Assembly: GCA_017938645.1 (NCBI GenBank)
Contig: JAGBBE010000180.1
Coordinates: 1 to 17,907, forward strand
Direction: 5' to 3'
Length of the DNA: 17,907 nucleotides
From: Clostridia bacterium
GTDB lineage: Bacteria; Bacillota_A; Clostridia; Christensenellales; Aristaeellaceae
Both the position numbers and the translations under genes were made by a program. This document shows, piece by piece, positions 1-6,996 of this stretch (its first letter is position 1; every line of letters starts with the position of its first letter). A model generated the notes under the pieces. That model saw only the letters and a list, made by a program, of their open reading frames with translations. It did no database searches and was not told the origin of the DNA.

Positions 1-277
1 AACGCACGGAGACCAGCAGGGGATTCTCCTTGTCACCGAACTTCTTGCCGGTGATCTCTTCCAGCTTGGTAACATACTCCATAATCTCAGCCTGAATATC
101 GGCATTGATCATGCGGCCATCTTCGTAATACTTGGTGCAGGCTTCGGTGGAAACGGTGAAGCCCTGAGGAACGGGCAGACCGATGTTGGTCATTTCGGCC
201 AGGTTAGCGCCCTTGCCGCCCAGCAGTTCACGCATAGAACCATTGCCTTCAGTGAACAGGTACACGTACTTGTGCAT
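1..277 (-). CDS. ppdK: Pyruvate, phosphate dikinase, N-terminal part (runs off the window)
   Basis: Only the first 92 codons are present. The gene continues beyond base 1. The protein starts MHKYVYLFTEGN and carries the segment LLGGKGANLAEM followed by GLPVPQGFTV near residues 19-41. This is the typical beginning of the nucleotide-binding domain of pyruvate, phosphate dikinase, a cytoplasmic enzyme that interconverts pyruvate, ATP and phosphate with phosphoenolpyruvate, AMP and pyrophosphate. Phosphoenolpyruvate synthase shares the GGKGANL-like motif, but the MxKYVYxFxEG start favours PpdK. The ATG at 277 is preceded at a good distance by an AAAGGAGG-like site (287-295) and a good promoter. 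The missing C-terminal His and PEP-binding domains cannot be checked here. Confidence 0.93.
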   Translation of the reverse strand, partial: MHKYVYLFTEGNGSMRELLGGKGANLAEMTNIGLPVPQGFTVSTEACTKYYEDGRMINADIQAEIMEYVTKLEEITGKKFGDKENPLLVSVR

Positions 278-358
278 GGGGTGTTTGCCTCCTTTAAATA
301 GTGGGGACGAATCACTGGCGGAATCCATCCCCAATGCTCATCCTTACTCAACCAATTA

Positions 359-387
359 AGTATACATTGTTTTGCGCTGATTTTCAA
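359..387 (-). promoter_or_regulatory. SigmaA-type promoter of ppdK
   Basis: Reading the minus strand, TTGAAA (382-387) is followed after exactly 17 bases by TATACT (359-364). Both hexamers differ from consensus at one position. The predicted transcript begins near 352, giving an untranslated leader of about 75 bases with a weak GGGGA/TCCCC pairing and no recognised riboswitch. Confidence 0.7.
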
Positions 388-469
388 GATGGAATTTAAT
401 ATTTTTGGCATATTGTGGTTCCAAAAAGCATAGCCTCATGAAAAAAAGGGCCTGTTCATGCTGAACGAC

Positions 470-506
470 AAAAAAAGCAGGCAGGAACTCTTTGATTCCT
501 GCCTGC
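470..506 (-). terminator. Rho-independent terminator of the T-box ABC operon
   Basis: A perfect 11-bp stem (arms 477-487 and 496-506, loop of 8 bases) is followed on the minus strand by seven Ts (470-476). It lies 10 bases past the stop codon of the last gene of the minus-strand transporter operon and separates it from ppdK, which has its own promoter downstream. Confidence 0.92.
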
Positions 507-516
507 ATAAAGCTGA

Positions 517-1464
517 TTACGGAAGAGCGATGTAGTTTTCAGGAACGCTCACGCCCAGCGCTTCGCAGATCACAGCGTTGTACTGGGGAGTGAAGTTCTC
601 GGCGTAAGCGATCGGCATGGTGGCGATATCGGCTTCGCCCTTGAGGATCTGAGCAGCCATCTTGCCCGTGGTCACGCCCAGATCGTAGTAGCTGATGGAC
701 AGGGTAGCTACGCCGCAGCCGCTGCAGGTACCGGCTTCACCGGCAACAACAGGGATTCCAGCGGGCTGGCAGATGTTGTCCACGATGCCGGTGTTGGCGG
801 CGACGGTATTATCGGTGGGAACATAGATCACGTCGGAAGCGTCGCAGGCGTTCTGCGCTACAGCGGCAGCATCGTTGGAATCGGCGAAGGGGTAGAGGGT
901 AGCATTGAGGCCCATGCCTTCCAGAAGCGCCTTCACAGTATCAACCTGGTACTGACTGTTGGGTTCGGCAGAGCAGTACAGCAGGCCGATGTTCTTGGCT
1001 TCGGGGAAGAGCTCCACGATCATGGCAGCCTGCTGATCCAGAGGAGCCAGATCGCTGGTGCCGGAAACGTTGCCGCCTACGGTGCCGGTGAAATCATCGA
1101 TACCAAGCGCAACACCGTATTCAGTGATGGAGGTGCCCAGAATCGGGATATCGGCAGTGGCGGCAGTGGCAGCCTGCAGAGCGGGTGTCGCATTGGCCAG
1201 AATCAGATCCACTTCGGCAGCGACAAAAGCATTGGCCATGGTGGAGCAGGTGTTGGAGTCGCCGGCAGCGTTCTGTACGTCAACCTCGACAACACCTTCG
1301 CCCATTTCGGCGTTGAGTGCATCGATAAAGCCCTGAGTGGCAGCGTCGAGAGCGTCATGGGTAACCAGCTGGATTACGCCTACGGTGTACTGAGCCTCGC
1401 CCAGTGCGGAAACGGTACAAAGAACCATCATGACAGCCATCAGGATTGCAGCGATTTTCTTCAT
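517..1464 (-). CDS. Second ABC transporter substrate-binding protein (TrpX-like, ABC_sub_bind family)
   Basis: This is a secreted solute-binding protein of 315 residues, last gene of the operon. Residues 1-22 or so form a Sec signal peptide (MKKIAAILMAVMM, then SALGEAQ). The mature part shows the family pattern: QLVTHDALD near the N-terminus, LGTSITEYGVA, VSGTSDLAP, LLYCSAEPNS, IYVPTDNTVAANT and AGIPVVAGE. It is about two thirds identical by eye to the binding protein encoded first in the same operon, so the two look like a duplication. The single signal-peptide cysteine (residue 16) does not sit in a lipobox. The start at 1464 is chosen because AGGAGG lies 7 bases upstream and the signal peptide begins there; a longer reading frame to 1584 would overlap the ATPase gene. 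Ligand is inferred to be an aromatic amino acid from family and T-box context. Confidence 0.9.
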   Translation of the reverse strand: MKKIAAILMAVMMVLCTVSALGEAQYTVGVIQLVTHDALDAATQGFIDALNAEMGEGVVEVDVQNAAGDSNTCSTMANAFVAAEVDLILANATPALQAATAATADIPILGTSITEYGVALGIDDFTGTVGGNVSGTSDLAPLDQQAAMIVELFPEAKNIGLLYCSAEPNSQYQVDTVKALLEGMGLNATLYPFADSNDAAAVAQNACDASDVIYVPTDNTVAANTGIVDNICQPAGIPVVAGEAGTCSGCGVATLSISYYDLGVTTGKMAAQILKGEADIATMPIAYAENFTPQYNAVICEALGVSVPENYIALP

Positions 1465-1531
1465 GATTTGGGAACCTCCTGTTTTTTTGATTATGTTCAG
1501 ACGGGTTTCCCCGAGTGACAGCGGTGGGGAG

Positions 1532-2326
1532 TCAGCCAAGGAGCAGACGATCGTTGGCAAGCGCCGCGCCTGCGGCCTTTTCAAACATCTGCATCAGGTC
1601 TTCTACGGTGAGCTTTTTCTTTTCCTCGCCGGACACGTCCACAGCAACTTTGCCTTCATACATCATAATCAGCCGGTTGCCGTAGGCGATGGCGTCGCGC
1701 ATGTTGTGGGTAATCATCAGGGTGGTGAGACGGTCGCGTTCGACGATGGTCTGCGTTGTCTCCAGCACCTTGGCAGCGGTTTTAGGGTCAAGGGCGGCGG
1801 TGTGCTCATCCAGCAGGAGAAGCTTCGGCTTCTGAAGCGTGGCCATCAGCAAAGTCAGCGCCTGGCGCTGGCCGCCGGAGAGCAATCCAACCTTGGCGGT
1901 AAGACGGTCCTCAAGCCCAAGACCGAGCGTTTTGAGAAGCTCCTTATAGCTTTCACGCTCGGAAGCGGTGATGCCAACGCGCAAGGTGCGTGATTTGCCG
2001 CGGCGCTGCGCAAGCGCAAGGTTTTCTTCAATCTGCATCGTGGCTGCGGTACCCATCATGGGATCCTGGAACACGCGGCCGATGTATTTGGCGCGCTTGT
2101 GCTCAGGCAGATGAGTCACGTCTGTGCCATCGATGGAGATGCTTCCGCTGTCGACAAACCAGGTGCCTGCTACAGCGTTGAGCAGCGTGGATTTGCCGGC
2201 TCCGTTGCCGCCGATGACGGTGACGAAATCGCCGTCCGCCAGGTGCAGGGAGACATCGTTGAGCGCTGTTTTCTCGTTCACAGTTCCGGGGTTGAAGGTC
2301 TTGGAAATGTTCTGGATTTTAAGCAT
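1532..2326 (-). CDS. ABC transporter ATP-binding protein (TrpZ-like)
   Basis: Cytoplasmic ATPase of 264 residues that powers the adjacent permease. Visible motifs in order: Walker A GGNGAGKST at residues 39-47, a Q-loop in the segment VFQDPMMGTAA, signature LLSGGQRQALTL, Walker B LLLLDEHTAALDP with the catalytic Glu followed by His rather than the more usual Pro (a variant common in this family), and the switch His in MITHNMRDA. The ATG at 2326 has GGGAGG at 2335-2340 and overlaps the permease stop codon by 8 bases, which suggests translational coupling. A gap of 67 bases separates it from the second binding protein. Confidence 0.93.
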   Translation of the reverse strand: MLKIQNISKTFNPGTVNEKTALNDVSLHLADGDFVTVIGGNGAGKSTLLNAVAGTWFVDSGSISIDGTDVTHLPEHKRAKYIGRVFQDPMMGTAATMQIEENLALAQRRGKSRTLRVGITASERESYKELLKTLGLGLEDRLTAKVGLLSGGQRQALTLLMATLQKPKLLLLDEHTAALDPKTAAKVLETTQTIVERDRLTTLMITHNMRDAIAYGNRLIMMYEGKVAVDVSGEEKKKLTVEDLMQMFEKAAGAALANDRLLLG

Positions 2327-3260
2327 TCTGCGCGCCTCCCTTCTTGACGGGTTTTGCAAAGAACTTGCCCTTCCAATAGGGAACGGCGAGGAAGATGGCT
2401 ACGATCAGAGCGGAAATGAGCTTGAGGTAGTTGGAGTTGATACCGCTGAGGCTGACGACCGCCTGAATGACTACATAATAGATGATAGAACCCAAAGAGA
2501 CGGACAGCAGTTTTAAGGCAAAATTGCGGAAGATGCGGCCAAAGGCCACTTCGCCGATGATGATCGCAGCCAGACCGATAACGATTGCTCCGCGACCCAT
2601 GTTGATGTCTGCAAAGCTCTGATACTGAGCCAGCAGCGCGCCGGAAAGGGCAACCAGACCGTTGGCAACCATGAGGCCGAGGACGATGTTGGAATTGGTG
2701 TTGATACCCTGAGCGCGGGCCATGTTGGGGTTGGAGCCGGTGGCGCGCAGCGAGGAACCAAGCTCAGTTCCGAAGAACCAGTACAGCACCGCGATGACCG
2801 CAATAGTGATCAGGCCAACCACGAAGATGGGATGCTGAGTAAAGGGACGGTTTCCCTTGTTGACGTCCTGCAGATAACGCAGACTCACCAGCAGCTGGAA
2901 CTTGTTGACGTTGATGGACTGGTTGGCCTTCATGCCCATGATGGCCAGATTGACCGACCACAGGCCAAGCTGCGTGAGGATACCGGCGAGGATGGCCGGA
3001 ATGCCGCAGGAGGTGTGCAGAAGTCCGGTGACCAGACCGGTGAGCATACCCACAACGATTGCGCCCAGAAGAGCGAACCAGACGTTGTATCCGCCAAGAA
3101 TCAGCATCACGCCCACGGCACCGCCGGTACAGAAGGAGCCGTCAACGGTAAGGTCGGAAATTTCCAGAATTCTGTAGGTGATGTACAAGCCGATGGCCAT
3201 GATGCCCCAGATGAGTCCCTGTGACACAGCGCCCGGAAGCGCATTGAGAAAGCTAGTCAA
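2319..3260 (-). CDS. ABC transporter permease (TrpY-like, BPD_transp_2 family)
   Basis: Integral membrane subunit of 313 residues with roughly eight to nine hydrophobic segments. The start of the protein (QGLIWGIMAIGLYITYRIL, then DLTVDGSF) and the segment GSSLRATGSNPNMARAQGIN match the permease family that accompanies ABC_sub_bind binding proteins and is related to LivH-type permeases. The start codon is TTG at 3260, with AAGGAG at 3270-3275, 9 bases upstream. Only 17 bases separate it from the first binding protein and it overlaps the ATPase by 8 bases, so the four genes form one tightly packed operon. Substrate specificity cannot be read from the permease. Confidence 0.92.
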   Translation of the reverse strand: MTSFLNALPGAVSQGLIWGIMAIGLYITYRILEISDLTVDGSFCTGGAVGVMLILGGYNVWFALLGAIVVGMLTGLVTGLLHTSCGIPAILAGILTQLGLWSVNLAIMGMKANQSINVNKFQLLVSLRYLQDVNKGNRPFTQHPIFVVGLITIAVIAVLYWFFGTELGSSLRATGSNPNMARAQGINTNSNIVLGLMVANGLVALSGALLAQYQSFADINMGRGAIVIGLAAIIIGEVAFGRIFRNFALKLLSVSLGSIIYYVVIQAVVSLSGINSNYLKLISALIVAIFLAVPYWKGKFFAKPVKKGGAQNA

Positions 3261-3277
3261 TGTACTTTACTCCTTAC

Positions 3278-4234
3278 TTATTGGATATTCAGAGGAACGT
3301 AGCTGTCGGGAACGGAAATTCCCAGCGCTTCGCAGATCAGAGGATTATATTGATGCGTTACATTTTCCGCGTAGGCGATGGGCATGGTTGAGATCTCAGC
3401 CTTGCCGGTGAGAATATCCGCCGCCATGCGTCCGGTCACCTGACCGAGCTCATAGTAGCTGATGCCAAGCACGGCCGCGCCTGCAACGGCACAGGTGCCG
3501 GTGTCTCCGGTGACAACCGGGATGCCCGCAGGCTGACAAAGGTTGTCAACGATGGTGGCGTTGGCAGCAACGGTGTTGTCGGTGGGAATGTAGATGACGT
3601 CTACATTCAAGCAGGCTTCCTGCGTGACTGCCGCCATGTCATTGGAATCGGTGAAGGGGTAGGGGATCGCGGTGAGATTCATGCCTTCGAGACAGGCTTT
3701 CACAGTTTCAATCTGGTAGAGGCTGTTGGGCTCGGCGGAGCAGTAGAGGAGGCCGACCGTTCTGGCTTCCGGGAACAAGTCGGGAATCATCTGCGCCTGC
3801 TGGTCCATGGGAGCCAGATCGCTGGTGCCGGAAACATTGCCGCCGACCAGACCATTGAAATCATCAATGCCGAGGGCAACGCCGTATTCAGTAACAGAGG
3901 TACCGAGGATGGGGATATCGCCCGTGGAGGCAGCTGCAGCCTGCAGGGCCGGAGTGCCGTTGGCAAGGATCAGGTCAACCTCATCATAAATGAAGTCGTT
4001 GACGATCAGCGTACAGATGGAAGAGTCTCCGGAAGCGTCCTTCATATCATAGGATACGGTTCCTTTGCCAAGCGCTTCGTCCAGCGCGTCCATGAAGCCC
4101 TGTGCGGCCTGTTCAACCGCTTCATGGGTCAGGATCTGGCAGATGCCCACTTTGTACTGGCTTTCTGCCAGCGAAGCGGGAGCTGTTAGCACCATCACGC
4201 CCGCCAGAAGCAGGGACAACAGTCTTTTCTTCAA
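3278..4234 (-). CDS. First ABC transporter substrate-binding protein (TrpX-like, ABC_sub_bind family)
   Basis: First gene behind the T-box leader; 318 residues. A Sec signal peptide (MKKRLLSLLLAGVMVL, likely cut after PASLA) has no lipobox cysteine. The mature domain carries ILTHEAVEQAAQGF, LGTSVTEYGVALG, VSGTSDLAPMDQQ, GLLYCSAEPNS and IYIPTDNTVAANA, all hallmarks of the TrpX-like ABC_sub_bind family of amino-acid-binding proteins. The start codon is TTG at 4234; AGGAGG lies at 4244-4249 and the basic-then-hydrophobic signal sequence begins exactly there. It differs from its paralogue around CAVAGAAVLG versus CSGCGVATLS, so the two may bind different ligands or with different affinity. Family members are generally assigned to tryptophan or related aromatic amino acids; the leader here argues for phenylalanine. 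Confidence 0.91.
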   Translation of the reverse strand: MKKRLLSLLLAGVMVLTAPASLAESQYKVGICQILTHEAVEQAAQGFMDALDEALGKGTVSYDMKDASGDSSICTLIVNDFIYDEVDLILANGTPALQAAAASTGDIPILGTSVTEYGVALGIDDFNGLVGGNVSGTSDLAPMDQQAQMIPDLFPEARTVGLLYCSAEPNSLYQIETVKACLEGMNLTAIPYPFTDSNDMAAVTQEACLNVDVIYIPTDNTVAANATIVDNLCQPAGIPVVTGDTGTCAVAGAAVLGISYYELGQVTGRMAADILTGKAEISTMPIAYAENVTHQYNPLICEALGISVPDSYVPLNIQ

Positions 4235-4261
4235 ATAGCAAAACCTCCTCAGGTGTTATTC

Positions 4262-4560
4262 TTAATGAAAAATGCCCTCTGATATCCTGCGCGAAACAGG
4301 ACATCAGAGGGCGTTTCAAAACGCGGTACCACCTCTGGTTCGCCGGTCTGTGAAAAAGGCAACCGGCCTCTGAGAGCAACCATCATTGCTCCACGGCTGT
4401 AACGGTCCGTATCCGTTCCGGCCTACACGGAAAAATCTTTCAGCCGGACAGCTCTGAGGCGGAATTCACCGCACCCTTCCGCTCCCTTCACACCAGCCGG
4501 GAACTCTCTTCGAGAAAGGGATCGACGCGGCCACGTTGCCTCATCTGCGCCTTTGATGGG
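4262..4560 (-). promoter_or_regulatory. T-box riboswitch, predicted tRNA-Phe (UUC specifier)
   Basis: The minus-strand leader shows all parts of a T-box. Stem I is closed by GAGGC and GCCUC; its specifier loop 3' side reads UGAAUUCC, with UUC at 4462-4464 in the place held by AUG in the metG T-box of this window (GAACAUGG). Stem II (region 4381-4430) and stem III (GCCGGU/ACCGGC) follow. The T-box element AGGUGGUACCGCG lies at 4322-4334, with UGGU at 4328-4331, which fits the A73 end of an uncharged tRNA. Its flanks (AGAGG and CCUCU) form the antiterminator that competes with the terminator at 4267-4312. Uncharged tRNA-Phe should therefore switch on the transporter operon. The reading of the specifier as UUC is from structure alignment, not experiment. 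Confidence 0.93.
4267..4312 (-). terminator. T-box-controlled transcription terminator
   Basis: Arms at 4274-4289 and 4297-4312 form a 16-position stem, almost fully paired (one mismatch), followed on the minus strand by ATTTTT (4268-4273). The first arm overlaps the 3' half of the antiterminator, giving the mutually exclusive structures expected of a T-box switch. It ends about 33 bases before the TTG start of the first binding protein. Confidence 0.92.
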
Positions 4561-4566
4561 TTGCAT

Positions 4567-4594
4567 TTTATACCCCGTAAATGTGCTAAGTCAA
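4567..4594 (-). promoter_or_regulatory. SigmaA-type promoter of the T-box ABC operon
   Basis: Minus strand: TTGACT (4589-4594), 16 bases, TATAAA (4567-4572). Transcription should start near 4560, just before the first T-box helix. The 156 bases between this promoter and the divergent livK promoter (4595-4750) are AT-rich; I see no gene, clear operator or other structure in them. Confidence 0.75.
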
Positions 4595-4750
4595 CCCCTG
4601 TTTTACACACGAAAAGTGTCGAAAGACGGGAAAAGGTTGATTTGCAACGCTTTCGCCTGATTGTTTTTTCAATGTACTTGCATTTTGATTCAGTGATTTG
4701 CTTGATTTGGCAACAAAATGTTTTTTATGTGCATTTTATGTGAATAAGAC

Positions 4751-4779
4751 TTGCGCTTTATCAGACTAAAGCCTATAAT
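4751..4779 (+). promoter_or_regulatory. SigmaA-type promoter of the liv operon
   Basis: TTGCGC (4751-4756), a 17-base spacer, then a perfect TATAAT (4774-4779). The transcript would begin near 4786, about 35 bases before the livK ATG, leaving room only for the ribosome-binding site and no attenuator. Regulation, if any, must act at or upstream of the promoter. Confidence 0.78.
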
Positions 4780-4819
4780 AGGTCATCACTTCCAAAAAAA
4801 TTCAGGAGGTTCAGGACTT

Positions 4820-5974
4820 ATGAAGAAGATTATTGCTCTCGTATTGGCCATCATGATGATGATCCCCGCGCTCGCGCTCGGCGAGAATGTGGTAAAGATT
4901 GGCGTGTTTGAGCCCGCTTCCGGCGACAGCGGCGCTGGCGGCAAGCAGGAAATGCTGGGCATGCAGTATGCCAACAAGATCCAGCCCACCGTGGAAATCG
5001 GCGGCGAGACCTACACTGTGGAACTCGTTTACGCTGACAACGGCTCCTCTGCCGACAAGGCTCCCTCTGCTGCCCAGCAGCTGGTCAGCGAAGGCGTGAG
5101 CGTCGTGCTCGGTTCCTACGGCAGCGGCGTGTCCATCGCTGCTTCTCCCATCTTTGCCGACGCCGGCATCCCCGCCATCGGCGTTACCTGCACCAACCCC
5201 CAGGTTACTGCCGGCAACTCCCACTACTTCCGCATCTGCTTCCTCGATCCCTTCCAGGGCACCGTTCTTGCCAACTACGCTTTCAAGGAGCTGGGCGTGA
5301 CCACCGCCTACTGCCTGGCTGAGCTCGGCAACGACTACGATGTGGGTCTGGTTCACTACTTCAAGCAGGCTTTCGAAGCTCTGGGCGGCCTCGTCATCGA
5401 CGAAACCTTCCCCAACGGCACCTCTGACTTCACCTCCTACCTGACCAACGCCTCCATGATGGAAGCCGGCGTGTTCTTCTGCCCCGTCTCCATCGCCTAC
5501 GCGACCCAGATCGTGAACCAGGCTGCGGCCATGAACGTGAACTACGCCATCCTCGGCAGCGACACCCTCGACTCCAACAAGGTTGTTGAAGCTGCTGCCA
5601 ACACCAACCTCAACATCTGCGTTTCCACCTTCTATCAGGAAGGCGGCAATGCCGAGTTCGACGCCGGCTTCAAGGCCTGGCTGAACGAGGACGCCGAAGC
5701 TCTGACCAACAACGGCGGCAACGACATGATCGCTGCTGTGTCCGTCATGGGTTATGACGCCTACTTCGTAGCTCTTGAGGCTCTGAAGAACGCCGGCACC
5801 ACCAATCCCAAGGACGTCAACGCCGCTCTGTGGAAGACCACCTTCAACGGCGTTTCCGGCGCCATCGCCTTTGAGAATGTGAACGGCGACGCGATCCGTC
5901 ACACCGCTTACATCAAGTCCGTTGACACTGCCAACTCCGCCTGGAGCTTCGTGGCTGTTCAGGGCGTCAACTGA
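4820..5974 (+). CDS. livK: Branched-chain amino acid ABC transporter substrate-binding protein
   Basis: Secreted binding protein of 384 residues, family Peripla_BP_6. A Sec signal peptide (MKKIIALVLAIMMM, likely cut after PALALG) lacks a lipobox cysteine. The mature protein begins VVKIGVFEPASGDSGAGGKQ, the usual first strand and ligand-loop region of Leu/Ile/Val-binding proteins, followed by LVSEGVSVVLGSYGSGVS and PAIGVTCTNPQVT. The ATG at 4820 follows AGGAGG (4804-4809) at 10 bases. Codons end very strongly in C (GCC, TCC, AAC, GAC), more than in neighbouring genes, as expected of a highly expressed protein. It is first in an operon with livH, livM, livG and livF. Exact ligand (Leu, Ile, Val or a related compound) cannot be read from sequence. 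Confidence 0.92.
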   Translation: MKKIIALVLAIMMMIPALALGENVVKIGVFEPASGDSGAGGKQEMLGMQYANKIQPTVEIGGETYTVELVYADNGSSADKAPSAAQQLVSEGVSVVLGSYGSGVSIAASPIFADAGIPAIGVTCTNPQVTAGNSHYFRICFLDPFQGTVLANYAFKELGVTTAYCLAELGNDYDVGLVHYFKQAFEALGGLVIDETFPNGTSDFTSYLTNASMMEAGVFFCPVSIAYATQIVNQAAAMNVNYAILGSDTLDSNKVVEAAANTNLNICVSTFYQEGGNAEFDAGFKAWLNEDAEALTNNGGNDMIAAVSVMGYDAYFVALEALKNAGTTNPKDVNAALWKTTFNGVSGAIAFENVNGDAIRHTAYIKSVDTANSAWSFVAVQGVN

Positions 5975-6010
5975 TTTTGAACGCTGCAAGGCAAAACATT
6001 CAAATGGTTG

Positions 6011-6034
6011 TGGCGTGGGCATCTGCCCACGCCA
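6011..6034 (+). other. Perfect hairpin between livK and livH
   Basis: TGGCGTGGGC (6011-6020), loop ATCT, GCCCACGCCA (6025-6034): a perfect 10-bp GC-rich stem 37 bases after the livK stop. It is followed by ATAACATTTTAT rather than a clean T-run, so it is at best a leaky terminator. It may instead protect the 3' end of a livK-only transcript and so keep the binding protein more abundant than the membrane subunits; that role is inferred. Confidence 0.7.
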
Positions 6035-6059
6035 TAACATTTTATAGAGGAGGCTCCTC

Positions 6060-6986
6060 ATGCTGTTCAAGACGATCCTTCCGTATCTGCTCTCCGGCAT
6101 CAGCGTCGGCGGCCAGTATGCGCTGATTGCCATCGGCTACACGATGGTTTACGGCATTCTGCGCCTGATCAACTTTGCCCATGGCGACGTGTTCATGGTG
6201 GCAGGTATTCTGATGGTTTACATTTCTGCAAGCGGACTTCCGCTGTATATTTCGATTCCTCTTGTTCTCATCATTACTGCTGCAATCGGCTTCCTGATCG
6301 AGCGCGTGGCCTACAAACCTCTGCGCTCTGCGCCCCGTATGTCCGTCATGATTTCGGCCATCGGCGTCAGCTACACCCTTCAGAACCTGGTGCTCTACAT
6401 CACCGGCGGTCTGAACCAGTTCTATCCCACGATTCCCTTCATCTCCCAGTCCATCACCATTGGCGGCGCATCCACCAAGATGGTGACGATTGTTACGCCC
6501 ATCCTGACCCTTGTTCTGATGGTTGCGCTGGTCATTCTCATCAACTACACCAAGATTGGCATGGCCATGCGTGCAGTGAGCAAGGACTTTGAAACCAGCT
6601 CGCTGATGGGCATCAAGATCAACAACGTCATTTCCGTAACCTTCGTCATCGGCTCCTTCCTGGCTGGCGTGGGTTCGCTTCTTTACTTCACCAACTACAC
6701 CACCGTTATCCAGACCTCCGGCGCCATGCCGGGCCTCAAGGCCTTTGTTGCGGCGGTATTCGGCGGCATCGGAAGCATTCCGGGTGCTGTGGTCGGTGCG
6801 TTTATCATCGGTATCTGCGAAAGCATCATCAAGGGCCTGGACATCATCCTCTTCAAGCTGGGCCTGAGCAAGCAGATGATGGGTCTGGCCACCTTCTCTG
6901 ACGCCTTCACGTTTGCTCTGCTGATTGTGATCCTGATCGTTAAGCCCACCGGTCTGTTCGGTGAGAAGACGACGGATAAGGTGTGA
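6060..6986 (+). CDS. livH: Branched-chain amino acid ABC transporter permease LivH
   Basis: Inner-membrane subunit of 308 residues with about eight membrane segments. The stretch GGQYALIAIGYTMVYGILRL followed by NFAHGDVFM near residues 17-45 is the classical LivH signature, and the later segment AMRAVSKDFETSSLMGIKIN corresponds to the cytoplasmic coupling loop that meets the ATPases. FGGIGSIPGAVVGAF near residues 238-252 is also conserved in the family. The ATG at 6060 follows GAGGAGG (6047-6053). Pairs with LivM to form the translocation channel. Confidence 0.95.
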   Translation: MLFKTILPYLLSGISVGGQYALIAIGYTMVYGILRLINFAHGDVFMVAGILMVYISASGLPLYISIPLVLIITAAIGFLIERVAYKPLRSAPRMSVMISAIGVSYTLQNLVLYITGGLNQFYPTIPFISQSITIGGASTKMVTIVTPILTLVLMVALVILINYTKIGMAMRAVSKDFETSSLMGIKINNVISVTFVIGSFLAGVGSLLYFTNYTTVIQTSGAMPGLKAFVAAVFGGIGSIPGAVVGAFIIGICESIIKGLDIILFKLGLSKQMMGLATFSDAFTFALLIVILIVKPTGLFGEKTTDKV

Positions 6987-6996
6987 GGTGAGAAGC

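Noticed and set aside
517..1584. Longer start at 1584 for the second binding protein
   Set aside because: It would overlap the ATPase gene by 53 bases and put the ribosome-binding site and signal peptide inside the protein; ATG 1464 fits far better.
4102..4379. Short open frames on both strands over the T-box leader
   Set aside because: The bases are fully explained by T-box stems, the antiterminator and the terminator; there is no separate coding signal.
4262..4560. Tryptophan specifier (UGG) for the first T-box
   Set aside because: A UGG triplet occurs in stem I but not in the specifier loop when aligned with the metG T-box, and the UGGU bulge does not suit the G73 end of tRNA-Trp.
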